Of a stretch of 64,000 nucleotides of DNA, positions 18,174 to 28,736 are shown in pieces. The position numbers and the translations under genes were made by a program. The notes beneath the pieces are model-generated. The model saw only the letters and a program-made list of their open reading frames with translations. It did not search any database and was not told the DNA's origin. The first letter of the stretch is position 1; each line of letters starts with the position of its first letter. The DNA is from Roseivirga sp. GTDB taxonomy: Bacteria; Bacteroidota; Bacteroidia; Cytophagales; Cyclobacteriaceae. The stretch covers positions 62,001 to 126,000 of the forward strand of contig JAGYIY010000001.1 in NCBI GenBank assembly GCA_018402485.1, written 5' to 3'.

Positions 18174-18653
18174 ATGAAAAGAATTTACCTACTATTATTT
18201 TTATTCATCAGTACTTTTGCTTTCGCCCAAGAAAATGGCCGTATTAGAAGTGAAGAGGGCTGGGAAAAACTACAGCAAGCAAGGATTGCTTTTTTGACTA
18301 ATCGCTTGCAATTAGATAGTAAAAAAGCTCAGCAATTTTGGCCCATTTTCAATGAGTTTGATGAAGCCAAAAGAGCATTGTTTAAAAAGTATAGTGAGCA
18401 AAAGCGAACTTTGGTCAATGGAAGGGGCTATGATAACCTAACCGATGAAAATGCTTTGCAAATGATCGATGTTTATCTGGCTCAAAAGCAGGATGAACTC
18501 GATTTGGAAAAAAAGTACCTTACCAAATTTAAAGGTGTTTTGGAACCCAAAGCGGTTTGGATGGTCATTCGTATCGACTCAGATTTCCGCAGGTCTTTGA
18601 TGCGAAGGTTTGGAGATGAGCGTCAAAGAAATGATCGCAGGGAAGAAAAATAG
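18174..18653 (+). CDS. Periplasmic Spy/CpxP-like sensor of the sigma module
   Basis: 159 residues with a signal peptide (1-19, cleaved after AFA). The mature part is helical and highly charged, with FLTNRLQLDSKKAQQFWPIF, the hallmark of the 'sensor of ECF-type sigma factor' family in Bacteroidota, and a second conserved stretch KGVLEPKAVWMVIRIDSDFRRSL. The fold is expected to be like Spy/CpxP or the metal sensor CnrX. It starts 3 bp after the preceding gene, so the three genes form one operon. What it senses is not visible; no Cys/His-rich metal site is seen. Confidence 0.78.
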   Translation: MKRIYLLLFLFISTFAFAQENGRIRSEEGWEKLQQARIAFLTNRLQLDSKKAQQFWPIFNEFDEAKRALFKKYSEQKRTLVNGRGYDNLTDENALQMIDVYLAQKQDELDLEKKYLTKFKGVLEPKAVWMVIRIDSDFRRSLMRRFGDERQRNDRREEK

Positions 18654-18720
18654 TTTTCGATTTTTTTCAACGCCTATTCTCGAATAAAATTCAAGCGAAT
18701 GCCCTTGGCAGCACTGACAA

Positions 18721-19966
18721 ATGCATCTAAATTGCAGGGTGGAACATTTAAGCCTTTTTCAATTCAATAACCTGATTAAAACCACCTTAGAACGTGAGTT
18801 AGATCCTGCTTATTGGATCATTGCTGAAATTGGCGAGATGCGGCCCAATGCCAAAGGACACTGCTACCTTGATTTGGTAGAGAAAGAAGGGGATTTTATA
18901 CAAGCCAAAATGAAGGCCAACATTTGGTCCTACACCTACAGCAAACTCAAAAGCCAATTCGAAATACAAGCCCAAACTACCTTACGCCCGGGATTAAAAG
19001 TTTTAGTCAAAACACGTATCAACTTCCATGAAACCTATGGTTTAAGCCTCAATATCATTGATATTGACCCTAACTTTACCTTAGGCGAAAAGTCCAAACA
19101 GCGAGATGCCACCCTCGCCAGACTAAGAGAAGAAAAGCTCTTCGACAAGAATCAACAGCATGTTCTCCCTTTAGTACCTCAGCGAATCGCTGTCATCAGT
19201 TCTGAAACCGCTGCGGGCTATGGTGATTTTGTGGATCAGCTCAAACAAAATGCCCGCGGTTTCGACTTTCATTTGGCTTTGTATCCCACTGTGATGCAAG
19301 GCGATCAAACCGCTCCCACCATGGAGAAGGCCATAGCCAAAATCAGGGAATTCAAAGATCAATACGATGTAATTGTGATCATAAGGGGTGGCGGTGCCCA
19401 AGCCGATTTTGACGCATACGATAGTTTTGATGTGGCCAAAAGCATTGCCTTAGCTCCTTTGCCTGTCATTACTGGAATTGGCCATGCGCGCGATGAAAGT
19501 GTAGCAGATATGGTGGCGCATACTTCCTTAAAAACACCAACTGCTGTAGCTGATTTTTTATTGTCTGGGGTAGAAAGTTATCAACAGCAGCTTATCGAGC
19601 AGCACCAACGCATGAGTAAAGCGATTCACCAAATCATTTTAGGCCAAGAACAAGAGCTTGTTCATCTGGCAAGCATGATTCGTCTGCAAGCCCGACAAAG
19701 CATTCAAGAAGAACGATATGCATTGGAACGTAACAAGTCACAATTACAGCATCATGTAGAAAAGAAAACAGAGCATGAAAAAAACAAATTAAACCTCTGG
19801 CAAGAGCAAATTAAATGGGTGGATCCGCAAACACTTTTTGCAAAAGGTTATACCTTAACATTAAAAAAAGGAAAACCCATTCACACCCAAACCATTGTTC
19901 CGGGTGATGAGTTGGTAACCCACACAGGAAAGCAAAACATTAAAAGTCAAGTAAAAGAAATTGAAC

Positions 19967-19974
<8 letters not shown>
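18721..19974 (+). CDS. xseA: Exodeoxyribonuclease VII large subunit
   Basis: 417 residues; with XseB degrades single-stranded DNA in repair and recombination. An N-terminal OB fold (about residues 7-100, LSLFQFNNLIKTTLERE, GEMRPNAKGHCYLDL) is followed by the catalytic domain with RIAVISSETAAGYGDF, VIIRGGGAQADFDAYD and ITGIGHARDESVADMVAH, and then a coiled coil. The start is taken at ATG 18721; a GTG at 18739 would give MEHLSLFQF, which fits the family start equally well. It overlaps xseB by 8 bp. Confidence 0.93.
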
Positions 19975-22213
<2,239 letters not shown>

Positions 22214-22214
<1 letters not shown>

Positions 22215-22732
22215 TGTCGTTTATAGGGAGGAAGATATTGCATTGGAAAACAAAATGGTCGCCGAAAAATACTCAGCGAGTCATTAATGCCCTTCCCTAC
22301 CATCAAGCGGCAACTTTTGGTCTACTATATGGCTATGAAAACAGTGCCAAAGAAGAAGCCATTCAAGAATGGATTCAAGAACTCAAATCAGATAAAAAGG
22401 AGGTTCAAATTTTATGCGTGCAAAGCGATACCCAACCGCCCCAATCAGATTTTCCCACCCTCACGATGGCAGACATGAACGTGATAGGTAAAATTCAGGC
22501 TGAAGTTTTGGATCAATTTCTAGAGCGATCCTATGATTACTTCATCCATTTAGATTTTGAAGGAAATGAAGTGATTAACATGATTGTGCGAAAAGCCACG
22601 GCACAATGTAAAATTGGATTCCATTCAAAACTCAACCAAAAGCATTATGACTTGATGATTGGTGTGAATAAGCATACGGGTATTGCTAATTTTACTGAAC
22701 AAATAATGAGCAATTTAAAACGAATCAAATAA
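22214..22732 (+). CDS. Conserved hypothetical protein (DUF6913-like)
   Basis: 172 residues, soluble, no signal peptide. Text such as ATFGLLYGYENSAKEEAIQEW, YDYFIHLDFEGNEVINMIVRKATAQCKIGFH and MIGVNKHTG is typical of a small Bacteroidota family usually found between ligA and dapA; I believe it is DUF6913 but could not check. The start shares a base with the ligA stop (TAATG), and dapA follows after 1 bp, so it is deep in an operon. No function is known. Confidence 0.8.
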
Positions 22733-22733
22733 A

Positions 22734-23624
22734 ATGGAGCAGTTAAAAGGAACAGGTGTAGCATTGGTAACCCCCATGTCTTCAGAAGGGAAAATTGATG
22801 AAAAAGGCTTAGGCAATGTTCTTGACTATACAGCAGAAGGGGTTGATTATTGGGTTGTTTTAGGCACTACAGGCGAATATCCCACACTTGATACATCTGA
22901 GAAGGAGCGCATCTTGGCATATGTTAAGTCAAACAATCCTAAAAAATTACCTATTGTATATGGTTTAGGCGGCAACAATACCCAAGCTGTATTACAACAG
23001 ATAGGCACTACCGACTGGTCTGGAATTACGGCTATGCTCTCTGCCAGTCCGCATTACAACAAACCCTCTCAAGCGGGAATCATCGCGCATTATGAAAAAT
23101 TAGCCAATGCTGCACCCGTTCCATTAATCTTGTACAATGTACCCGGTAGGACTGCGAGTAATTTAACAGCTGAAACCACCCTTCAATTAGCTCAGCATCC
23201 CAATATTATAGGCATAAAAGAGGCCTCTGGCGATATCAAACAATGTGCTACTATTGCGGCCAAAATGCCAGATGACTTTTTGTTGATTTCAGGAGAAGAT
23301 TTACTAACACCTGATTTGCTTACTCTCGGTGGACATGGTGCAATTTCTGTTTTAGCCAATGGCTTCCCTGAGTATTTTGGAAATACCATCCGTTTAGGGC
23401 TGCTTCATAAAAATGAGGATTGCCGTAGAGCAATGAACGTCTTCCAAGACTTAGACCCATTATTATATGCTGAAAGCAATCCGGTAGGAATTAAAGAGGT
23501 ATTGAGACAAAAAAACATTTGTGGAAATTATGTAAGGTTGCCACTTTTGCCTGCAAGTACTCCACTTCAAAGAAAAATTACTGAGTGTTTGATAAATCTT
23601 GACCTAGGCTCTGAATCAACATAA
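22734..23624 (+). CDS. dapA: 4-hydroxy-tetrahydrodipicolinate synthase
   Basis: 296 residues, TIM barrel; condenses pyruvate with aspartate semialdehyde in the lysine/diaminopimelate pathway. The Schiff-base lysine lies in IGIKEASGD, the catalytic tyrosine in LYNVPGRTASN, and the substrate loop is LGTTGEYPTL. It is the last gene of the xseA-xseB-ligA-DUF6913-dapA operon and is followed by a terminator shared with the convergent mini-histone gene. Confidence 0.94.
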   Translation: MEQLKGTGVALVTPMSSEGKIDEKGLGNVLDYTAEGVDYWVVLGTTGEYPTLDTSEKERILAYVKSNNPKKLPIVYGLGGNNTQAVLQQIGTTDWSGITAMLSASPHYNKPSQAGIIAHYEKLANAAPVPLILYNVPGRTASNLTAETTLQLAQHPNIIGIKEASGDIKQCATIAAKMPDDFLLISGEDLLTPDLLTLGGHGAISVLANGFPEYFGNTIRLGLLHKNEDCRRAMNVFQDLDPLLYAESNPVGIKEVLRQKNICGNYVRLPLLPASTPLQRKITECLINLDLGSEST

Positions 23625-23661
23625 CGAGTCTTCTTTGTTTTTATTGATACTTTTTTGACAT

Positions 23662-23698
23662 AAAAAAAGGGATAACTCTAGTGAATTACCCCTTTTGT
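23662..23698. terminator. Bidirectional terminator between dapA and the mini-histone gene
   Basis: AAAAGGG (23665-23671) pairs with CCCTTTT (23690-23696), and TAA with TTA inside after one mismatch. An A run precedes and a short T run follows, so it can work for both convergent genes. Confidence 0.7.
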
Positions 23699-23714
23699 GG
23701 ATGATAAAAATCGA

Positions 23715-23891
23715 TTATCCTTTGTTTTTCATGTCTTGAACTTCTTTTCGGATGTCCTGAGCCATGTTTTTAAGTGCTTGCATACCTTGTCGAACACGTG
23801 TTCCTGCGGCTTTGTTACTCTTGTTGTAGAACTTATCGAAGTCTCCTTCCATTTCGTTCACGGCATTTTTTAATTCATCAAATCTGCTCAT
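23715..23891 (-). CDS. Histone H1-like mini-protein (Hc1 family)
   Basis: 58 residues. Reading the minus strand from the ATG at 23891 gives MSRFDELKNAVNEMEGDFDK, then FYNKSNKAAGTRVRQGMQAL and KNMAQDIRKEVQDMKNKG. The core KAAGTRVRxxMQxLKxxAQxIRxEVQxMKN matches the short 'histone H1' proteins of Bacteroidota related to chlamydial Hc1. It is expected to bind DNA or affect nucleoid structure; direct evidence in this phylum is thin. It is convergent with dapA across a terminator. Confidence 0.85.
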   Translation of the reverse strand: MSRFDELKNAVNEMEGDFDKFYNKSNKAAGTRVRQGMQALKNMAQDIRKEVQDMKNKG

Positions 23892-23989
23892 TTCTAATTT
23901 GTTTTAAGGTTGTTGATTTACATTTAACATGAGCAATATAAAGCAAAAACTTTACATACAACAAATCAGGGTTACTTTTTTTTTAAAAA

Positions 23990-25240
23990 TTACTCCCCAA
24001 AGGCGATAGCTACCTCCTCCTTTTTGTAATCTCCACTGACTAATTTACCTTTTATTGCTTCAAAAGCAGCTATGGTTTCAGCGACATCATCTAAGCTATG
24101 AGAAGCGGTTGGTATTAGTCTCAAGATAATCATCCCTTTTGGAACGACTGGATAAATCACAGCCGAACAAAAAATACCAAAGTTTTCTCTCAAATCTTTG
24201 CTCAATGCAGCAGCCTCTCCCACTGTTCCATTCAACACAACAGGTGTAACTGGTGATTGGGTAGTGCCAATATCGAAACCCTTACTTTTCAAACCTTCTT
24301 GTAAGGCCCTCACAATCGTCCATAACTTATTTTTATGGCTTGGGTTTTCTCTCAACATATCCAGTCGTTTCAGTGCGCCAATCACGAATGGCATAGGTAA
24401 TGACTTAGCAAAGATTTGAGAGCGCATATTATATTTTAGAAACTTCATAATTTCAGGGCTACCTGCAACAAAAGCACCAATGGCAGCCATAGACTTAGCA
24501 AAAGTTGAGAAGTAAATATCAATACCATCTTGACAATGCAATTCTTCTCCAGTTCCTGCACCCGTCTTACCCATTGTTCCAAAACCATGAGCATCATCTA
24601 CCAACAGTCTAAAATTATGCTCTGACTTGAGTGCTACAATTTCATTGATTGCACCCAAGTTGCCTGTCATTCCAAAAACACCCTCGGTAATAACAAGAAT
24701 GCCTCCGCCCGTTTCTTGCGTTAGCTTCTCAGCCCTTTCTAATTGTTTTTTAAGGCTGGTAATATCATTGTGTGGAAAAACAAATCTTTTCCCCATATGT
24801 AAACGCACACCGTCTATGATACAGGCATGACACTCAGCGTCATAAACAATAACATCTTTTCTATCTACTACAGCATCGATAACTGATAGAACACCCTGAT
24901 AGCCATAATTCAATAATAAACCCGCAGGCTTACTGACAAAATCAGCCAATTCCTGTTCCAACTGCTCGTGGTAACTGGTGTTACCCGACATCATTCGTGC
25001 ACCCATCGGGTACGCAAGTCCCCAATCTGCCGCTGCCTGCGCATCTACTTCCCTTACATCAGGGTGATTACCCAAGCCTAAATAATTGTTCAAACTCCAA
25101 GTCAACACTTCTTTGCCCATGAACTCCATCCTTGGAGCAATTTGACCTTCTAGCTTTGGAAACATGAAGTATCCTTCCGAGACATCTGAATGCTTGCCCA
25201 GAGGCCCTTGATTTGATAATAGTTTTTCGAATAAATCCAA
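23990..25240 (-). CDS. Alpha-oxoamine synthase: serine palmitoyltransferase or cysteate acyltransferase
   Basis: 416 residues from a TTG at 25240 (LDLFEKL...); no ATG exists before it, and a predicted promoter lies just upstream. It is a PLP enzyme of the KBL/AONS/SPT group: NYLGLGNHPDV, GxRMMSGNTSYHEQLE, DAECHACIIDGVRLH, DDAHGFGTMG and the PLP lysine in FSTFAKSMAA. The N-terminal extension GPLGKHSDVSEGYFMFPKLEG is typical of the Bacteroidota enzymes that make the long-chain base of sphingolipids (SPT, serine) or of sulfonolipids (SulA/CFAT, cysteate). I cannot separate the two from motifs alone. It differs clearly from the kbl gene at 49353-50549. Confidence 0.85.
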   Translation of the reverse strand: MDLFEKLLSNQGPLGKHSDVSEGYFMFPKLEGQIAPRMEFMGKEVLTWSLNNYLGLGNHPDVREVDAQAAADWGLAYPMGARMMSGNTSYHEQLEQELADFVSKPAGLLLNYGYQGVLSVIDAVVDRKDVIVYDAECHACIIDGVRLHMGKRFVFPHNDITSLKKQLERAEKLTQETGGGILVITEGVFGMTGNLGAINEIVALKSEHNFRLLVDDAHGFGTMGKTGAGTGEELHCQDGIDIYFSTFAKSMAAIGAFVAGSPEIMKFLKYNMRSQIFAKSLPMPFVIGALKRLDMLRENPSHKNKLWTIVRALQEGLKSKGFDIGTTQSPVTPVVLNGTVGEAAALSKDLRENFGIFCSAVIYPVVPKGMIILRLIPTASHSLDDVAETIAAFEAIKGKLVSGDYKKEEVAIAFGE

Positions 25241-25288
25241 TGTATTTGTCTTTAAGTCTGTTGATAAGATTTTTACAAAAATCAAAGT

Positions 25289-25320
25289 CAAAGGTAATTA
25301 TATAATCGCCATTAATCAAA
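25289..25320 (-). promoter_or_regulatory. Promoter of the lipid synthase gene
   Basis: The minus strand has TTTG (complement of 25317-25320), 20 bases, then TACCTTTG (complement of 25289-25296). This matches the Bacteroidota consensus. Transcription should begin near 25282, after the in-frame TTG at 25291, which makes the downstream TTG at 25240 the likely start codon. Confidence 0.65.
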
Positions 25321-25398
25321 AAACAGAGACATTATCAACGGCAGGTTGGTTCTATTCTCTTTAATTACTAATTAGCAATTCAGAAGTCATAAGCCAAC

Positions 25399-26889
25399 AT
25401 GAAGAGACGGGAAATAAAGAAAATTCTTATTGCAAACCGAGGTGAAATTGCCATTCGCATTATGCGTACTGCTCGAGAAATGAAGATTCAAACGGTTGCC
25501 ATATTTAGTGAAGCTGATAAACAAGCGCCACATGTTGCTTTTGCCGATGAGGCCATTTGCGTTGGCCCTGCTCCTTCTGCACAGTCATATTTAAACATAG
25601 AGAAAATTATCTCCGTTTGTAAGGAATTAAATGTCGATGCCATTCACCCCGGATATGGTTTTTTATCTGAAAATCCCATATTCGCAAAAAAGGTAGAAGA
25701 GAACGGCTTGATTTTCATAGGTCCTTCAGCCCATGCCATAGAAATTATGGGTGATAAGCTGGCTGCCAAGAATGCCGTATCGCAATACAATGTACCTATG
25801 GTGCCTGGAGTGAATCATGCCATTGTGGATTTAGAAGAAGCCAAGGCGACAGCAAAAGAAATTGGTTTCCCTGTATTGATCAAAGCAAGTGCTGGAGGTG
25901 GGGGTAAAGGAATGCGGGTGGTGGATAGTGCAGATGATATCGAAGAGCAAATGCAGCGTGCCATGAGTGAGGCTGAGTCTGCCTTTGGTAATAAATCTGT
26001 CTTTATTGAAAAATTTATTACCTCGCCTCGCCACATCGAGATTCAAATTCTAGGCGATCAACATGGCAATATTGTTCACCTCTACGAAAGAGACTGTTCG
26101 ATTCAACGGAGGCATCAAAAAGTGATTGAAGAAGCTCCTTCATCTCTTTTGAGCGAAGAAAAAAGAAAAGCCATGGGTAAAGCCGCCATTGGTGTAGCGA
26201 AAGCTTGTGATTATTACGGCGCAGGTACAGTAGAATTTATTGTCGATGAAAATGTAGACTTTTTCTTCCTGGAAATGAATACGCGCCTGCAAGTTGAACA
26301 TCCAGTAACAGAAGAAATTACCGGAATAGACCTGGTCAGAGAACAAATTCGCATTGCTGAAGGAGAGCCCCTTTCTTTTCAGCAAAAAGACTTGAAAATT
26401 AAGGGTCACGCAATGGAAGTAAGGGTATATGCTGAAAACCCAAGAGAAAACTTTTTACCCGAAACAGGGACTTTACAAACCTATGCTCCACCACAAGGGC
26501 CGGGAGTGCGGGTAGATGATGGCTTTAAAGAAGGTCTGACCATTCCCATTTATTATGACCCAATGATTGCTAAACTCATAACTTATGGAGCTAACCGAGA
26601 ACAAGCCCGGGTGCGCATGCTCCGTGCCATAGACGAATATCAAATTACAGGCGTAAGTACGACTCTCGAATTTTGCGCATTTGCCCTAAGGCACGATGCT
26701 TTTATCAGTGGTAAATTCGACACCAATTTCGTAGAAAAATATTTCCGCCCCGAATTACTCGATGAAGACGATCCGGAAGAAGAAGAGTTGGCGATTGCTT
26801 TTGCGGCTCAAATGTTAGCCCAAGCCAACAAAGGAGGTATACCTTTGTCTCAAGGTGAAAATAAATGGAAATTAAGAAACCGCGACTAA
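25399..26889 (+). CDS. accC: Biotin carboxylase subunit of an acyl-CoA carboxylase
   Basis: 496 residues, about 45 longer than E. coli AccC because of a C-terminal extension. It carboxylates the biotin of a BCCP with ATP and bicarbonate. The N-terminal domain starts KKILIANRGEIAIRIMRTA, the ATP-grasp loop is GGGGKGMRVV, and the catalytic region includes ERDCSIQRRHQKVIEEAPS and EMNTRLQVEHPVTE. No BCCP or carboxyltransferase gene is adjacent. The length fits carboxylases of the acetyl-/propionyl-CoA type in Bacteroidota. A DUF1015 gene follows 1 bp later. Confidence 0.9.
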   Translation: MKRREIKKILIANRGEIAIRIMRTAREMKIQTVAIFSEADKQAPHVAFADEAICVGPAPSAQSYLNIEKIISVCKELNVDAIHPGYGFLSENPIFAKKVEENGLIFIGPSAHAIEIMGDKLAAKNAVSQYNVPMVPGVNHAIVDLEEAKATAKEIGFPVLIKASAGGGGKGMRVVDSADDIEEQMQRAMSEAESAFGNKSVFIEKFITSPRHIEIQILGDQHGNIVHLYERDCSIQRRHQKVIEEAPSSLLSEEKRKAMGKAAIGVAKACDYYGAGTVEFIVDENVDFFFLEMNTRLQVEHPVTEEITGIDLVREQIRIAEGEPLSFQQKDLKIKGHAMEVRVYAENPRENFLPETGTLQTYAPPQGPGVRVDDGFKEGLTIPIYYDPMIAKLITYGANREQARVRMLRAIDEYQITGVSTTLEFCAFALRHDAFISGKFDTNFVEKYFRPELLDEDDPEEEELAIAFAAQMLAQANKGGIPLSQGENKWKLRNRD

Positions 26890-26890
26890 T

Positions 26891-28201
26891 ATGGCGAAAA
26901 TAAGACCCTTTTGTGCATGGCGTTACAACGAAACAATGGTTAACTCCATTTCGGACCTCACATCTCCCCTTTTCGATGTCATTACCCAAGAACAAAGGAG
27001 TGCCTTGTATCAAAACCCATACAATAGCATTCACCTGAGTGTACCACCTCAAACAGGTGCTCCTGATAAAGCGCATGAAACCATTACGAATTGGAAGAAA
27101 AAAGGAATCATAGCGCAAGACGCCATTCCGGGAATTTATGTGTATTACCAACATTTTTCCTTGCCTGGTAGTAGTAAGCCTTATGTTCGGAAAGGCTTTA
27201 TTTCCTTTATTGAAGCGCTCGATTGGGGAAAGCCTGAGTCGGTCATCAAGCGCCATGAAAATACCATTCCACATTCTGTGCAAGACCGAGTAGATGTTTT
27301 GCGCGCCACAGAGCTAAACGTCAGCCCAACCCACGGACTATATTTTGATAATGATTTTACCTTGGAAGCTTATATGGATGAAAGCCAAAAGGCACCGATT
27401 TATGAAACGGAAGATTACCAAGGAGTGAAAGATGTGCTTTCTGTGATTCATGATTTGGATGTGGTCCAAAAATTCATCGATCGCTTGAAGGGGGAGTTTA
27501 TCATACTGGCAGACGGACACCATCGATTGGAAAGTTCCATTCAGTACCGCAAGGAAAAAATAGCTGAACTAGGCGAAGATAGTGATCCGCTACACGGCTT
27601 CAATTATCACATGATGTACCTAACCAATGGCGCTTCAGATGATCTGAGGATATTGCCAACCCACAGAATTGTTAAGGGACTTGAAAACTTCGACCGTAAG
27701 AGATTGCTCGAAAAGCTGTCTGAAGATTTCATCATCAAACACATTGACAACCCCTACGACATCCATGAAATTTTGTTGGGCAAGCAATGGGCTTTTGGTC
27801 TGTTGTTCGAAGATGAAACCATTAAAATTCGTTTAAAACCTGAGGCCATCGAAAGGTTAAAATGGAACTTCCCTCAATTGATTAAAGAATTGGATTTGAC
27901 TGTCCTTCATTATTTTGTGATTGAAAAGGCTTTGGGCATCAGAGGGGAAGATCAAAGAAGCTCACCACATATTTCTTTCGAACGCAACTTTGCTACTTGC
28001 CTGAGCCAAACCATGAAAGGCCATGCTCAATTTGCCATCATCACCAACGAAATTAGTATGGAAACGGTGAAAAATGTATGCAGTTCGGGTTATACCTTAC
28101 CACAGAAATCAACTTATTTCTACCCAAAAGTCATTTGTGGCTATTTGTTCGGATCAATCAAAGATGATGAATTTAAACTACCATTTGATTCTGGGCTCTA
28201 A
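26891..28201 (+). CDS. DUF1015 family protein
   Basis: 436 residues. The start AKIRPFCAWRYN and the segment NPYNSIHLSVPP are family landmarks, as are ILADGHHRLESSIQYR and KSTYFYPKV near the end. DUF1015 proteins are widespread; roles related to HipA-like or amino-acid metabolism have been suggested but not settled. It begins 1 bp after accC, and its last 35 bp overlap the Maf gene in another frame. Confidence 0.88.
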   Translation: MAKIRPFCAWRYNETMVNSISDLTSPLFDVITQEQRSALYQNPYNSIHLSVPPQTGAPDKAHETITNWKKKGIIAQDAIPGIYVYYQHFSLPGSSKPYVRKGFISFIEALDWGKPESVIKRHENTIPHSVQDRVDVLRATELNVSPTHGLYFDNDFTLEAYMDESQKAPIYETEDYQGVKDVLSVIHDLDVVQKFIDRLKGEFIILADGHHRLESSIQYRKEKIAELGEDSDPLHGFNYHMMYLTNGASDDLRILPTHRIVKGLENFDRKRLLEKLSEDFIIKHIDNPYDIHEILLGKQWAFGLLFEDETIKIRLKPEAIERLKWNFPQLIKELDLTVLHYFVIEKALGIRGEDQRSSPHISFERNFATCLSQTMKGHAQFAIITNEISMETVKNVCSSGYTLPQKSTYFYPKVICGYLFGSIKDDEFKLPFDSGL

Positions 28202-28736
28202 GTCTCCCAGAAGAAAGCAATTATTAGAAGCCCTAGGGCTAAGTTTTGAAGTCCGTTCTCAGGATACAGACGAAATTTGGGATGTATCGTTGCCGGTAGA
28301 AAAAGTAGCTGAGACTTTAGCAGTAAAGAAAGCAAAAGCATTTGATATCGCAGACCATGAGCTTTTGATTACAGCCGATACCACGGTGATTCATGAAAAT
28401 CAAATACTCAATAAGGCTCACGATGCGCAAGAAGCTTTCGCCATGCTCAGCGGATTATCTAATGGTAGACATCAGGTAATTTCAGGGGTGTGCTTACGCA
28501 GCGCAGATCAGCTCCTTTCTTTCTCACAAAGTACTCAAGTTGTTTTTGATACATTAACCGAAGAGATGATACATCATTACATTCAACAATATCAACCCTT
28601 CGACAAGGCTGGTGCGTATGGTATTCAGGAATGGATAGGCATGGTAGGTGTTTCACGCATTGAAGGAGACTATTACAATGTGATGGGCTTACCACTCCAC
28701 CAACTCTATGAGCAATTGAGAAAATTCAGTCGCTAA
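28167..28736 (+). CDS. maf: Maf-like nucleoside triphosphate pyrophosphatase
   Basis: 189 residues starting MNLNYHLILGSKSPRRKQLL. Hydrolyses non-canonical or free dTTP/UTP-type nucleotides to monophosphates, a house-cleaning enzyme. Motifs are SKSPRR, the active-site LITADTTVI, and the C-terminal FDKAGAYGIQEW (family KAGAYGIQ). The start lies 35 bp inside the DUF1015 gene in another frame, and family alignment leaves no room for a later start. The stop codon overlaps that of the convergent transporter gene by 4 bp. Confidence 0.92.
   Translation: MNLNYHLILGSKSPRRKQLLEALGLSFEVRSQDTDEIWDVSLPVEKVAETLAVKKAKAFDIADHELLITADTTVIHENQILNKAHDAQEAFAMLSGLSNGRHQVISGVCLRSADQLLSFSQSTQVVFDTLTEEMIHHYIQQYQPFDKAGAYGIQEWIGMVGVSRIEGDYYNVMGLPLHQLYEQLRKFSR

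Noticed and set aside
26705-27283. 192-codon minus-strand frame
   Set aside because: Lies fully antisense to accC and DUF1015, whose motifs are clear; composition is not protein-like.
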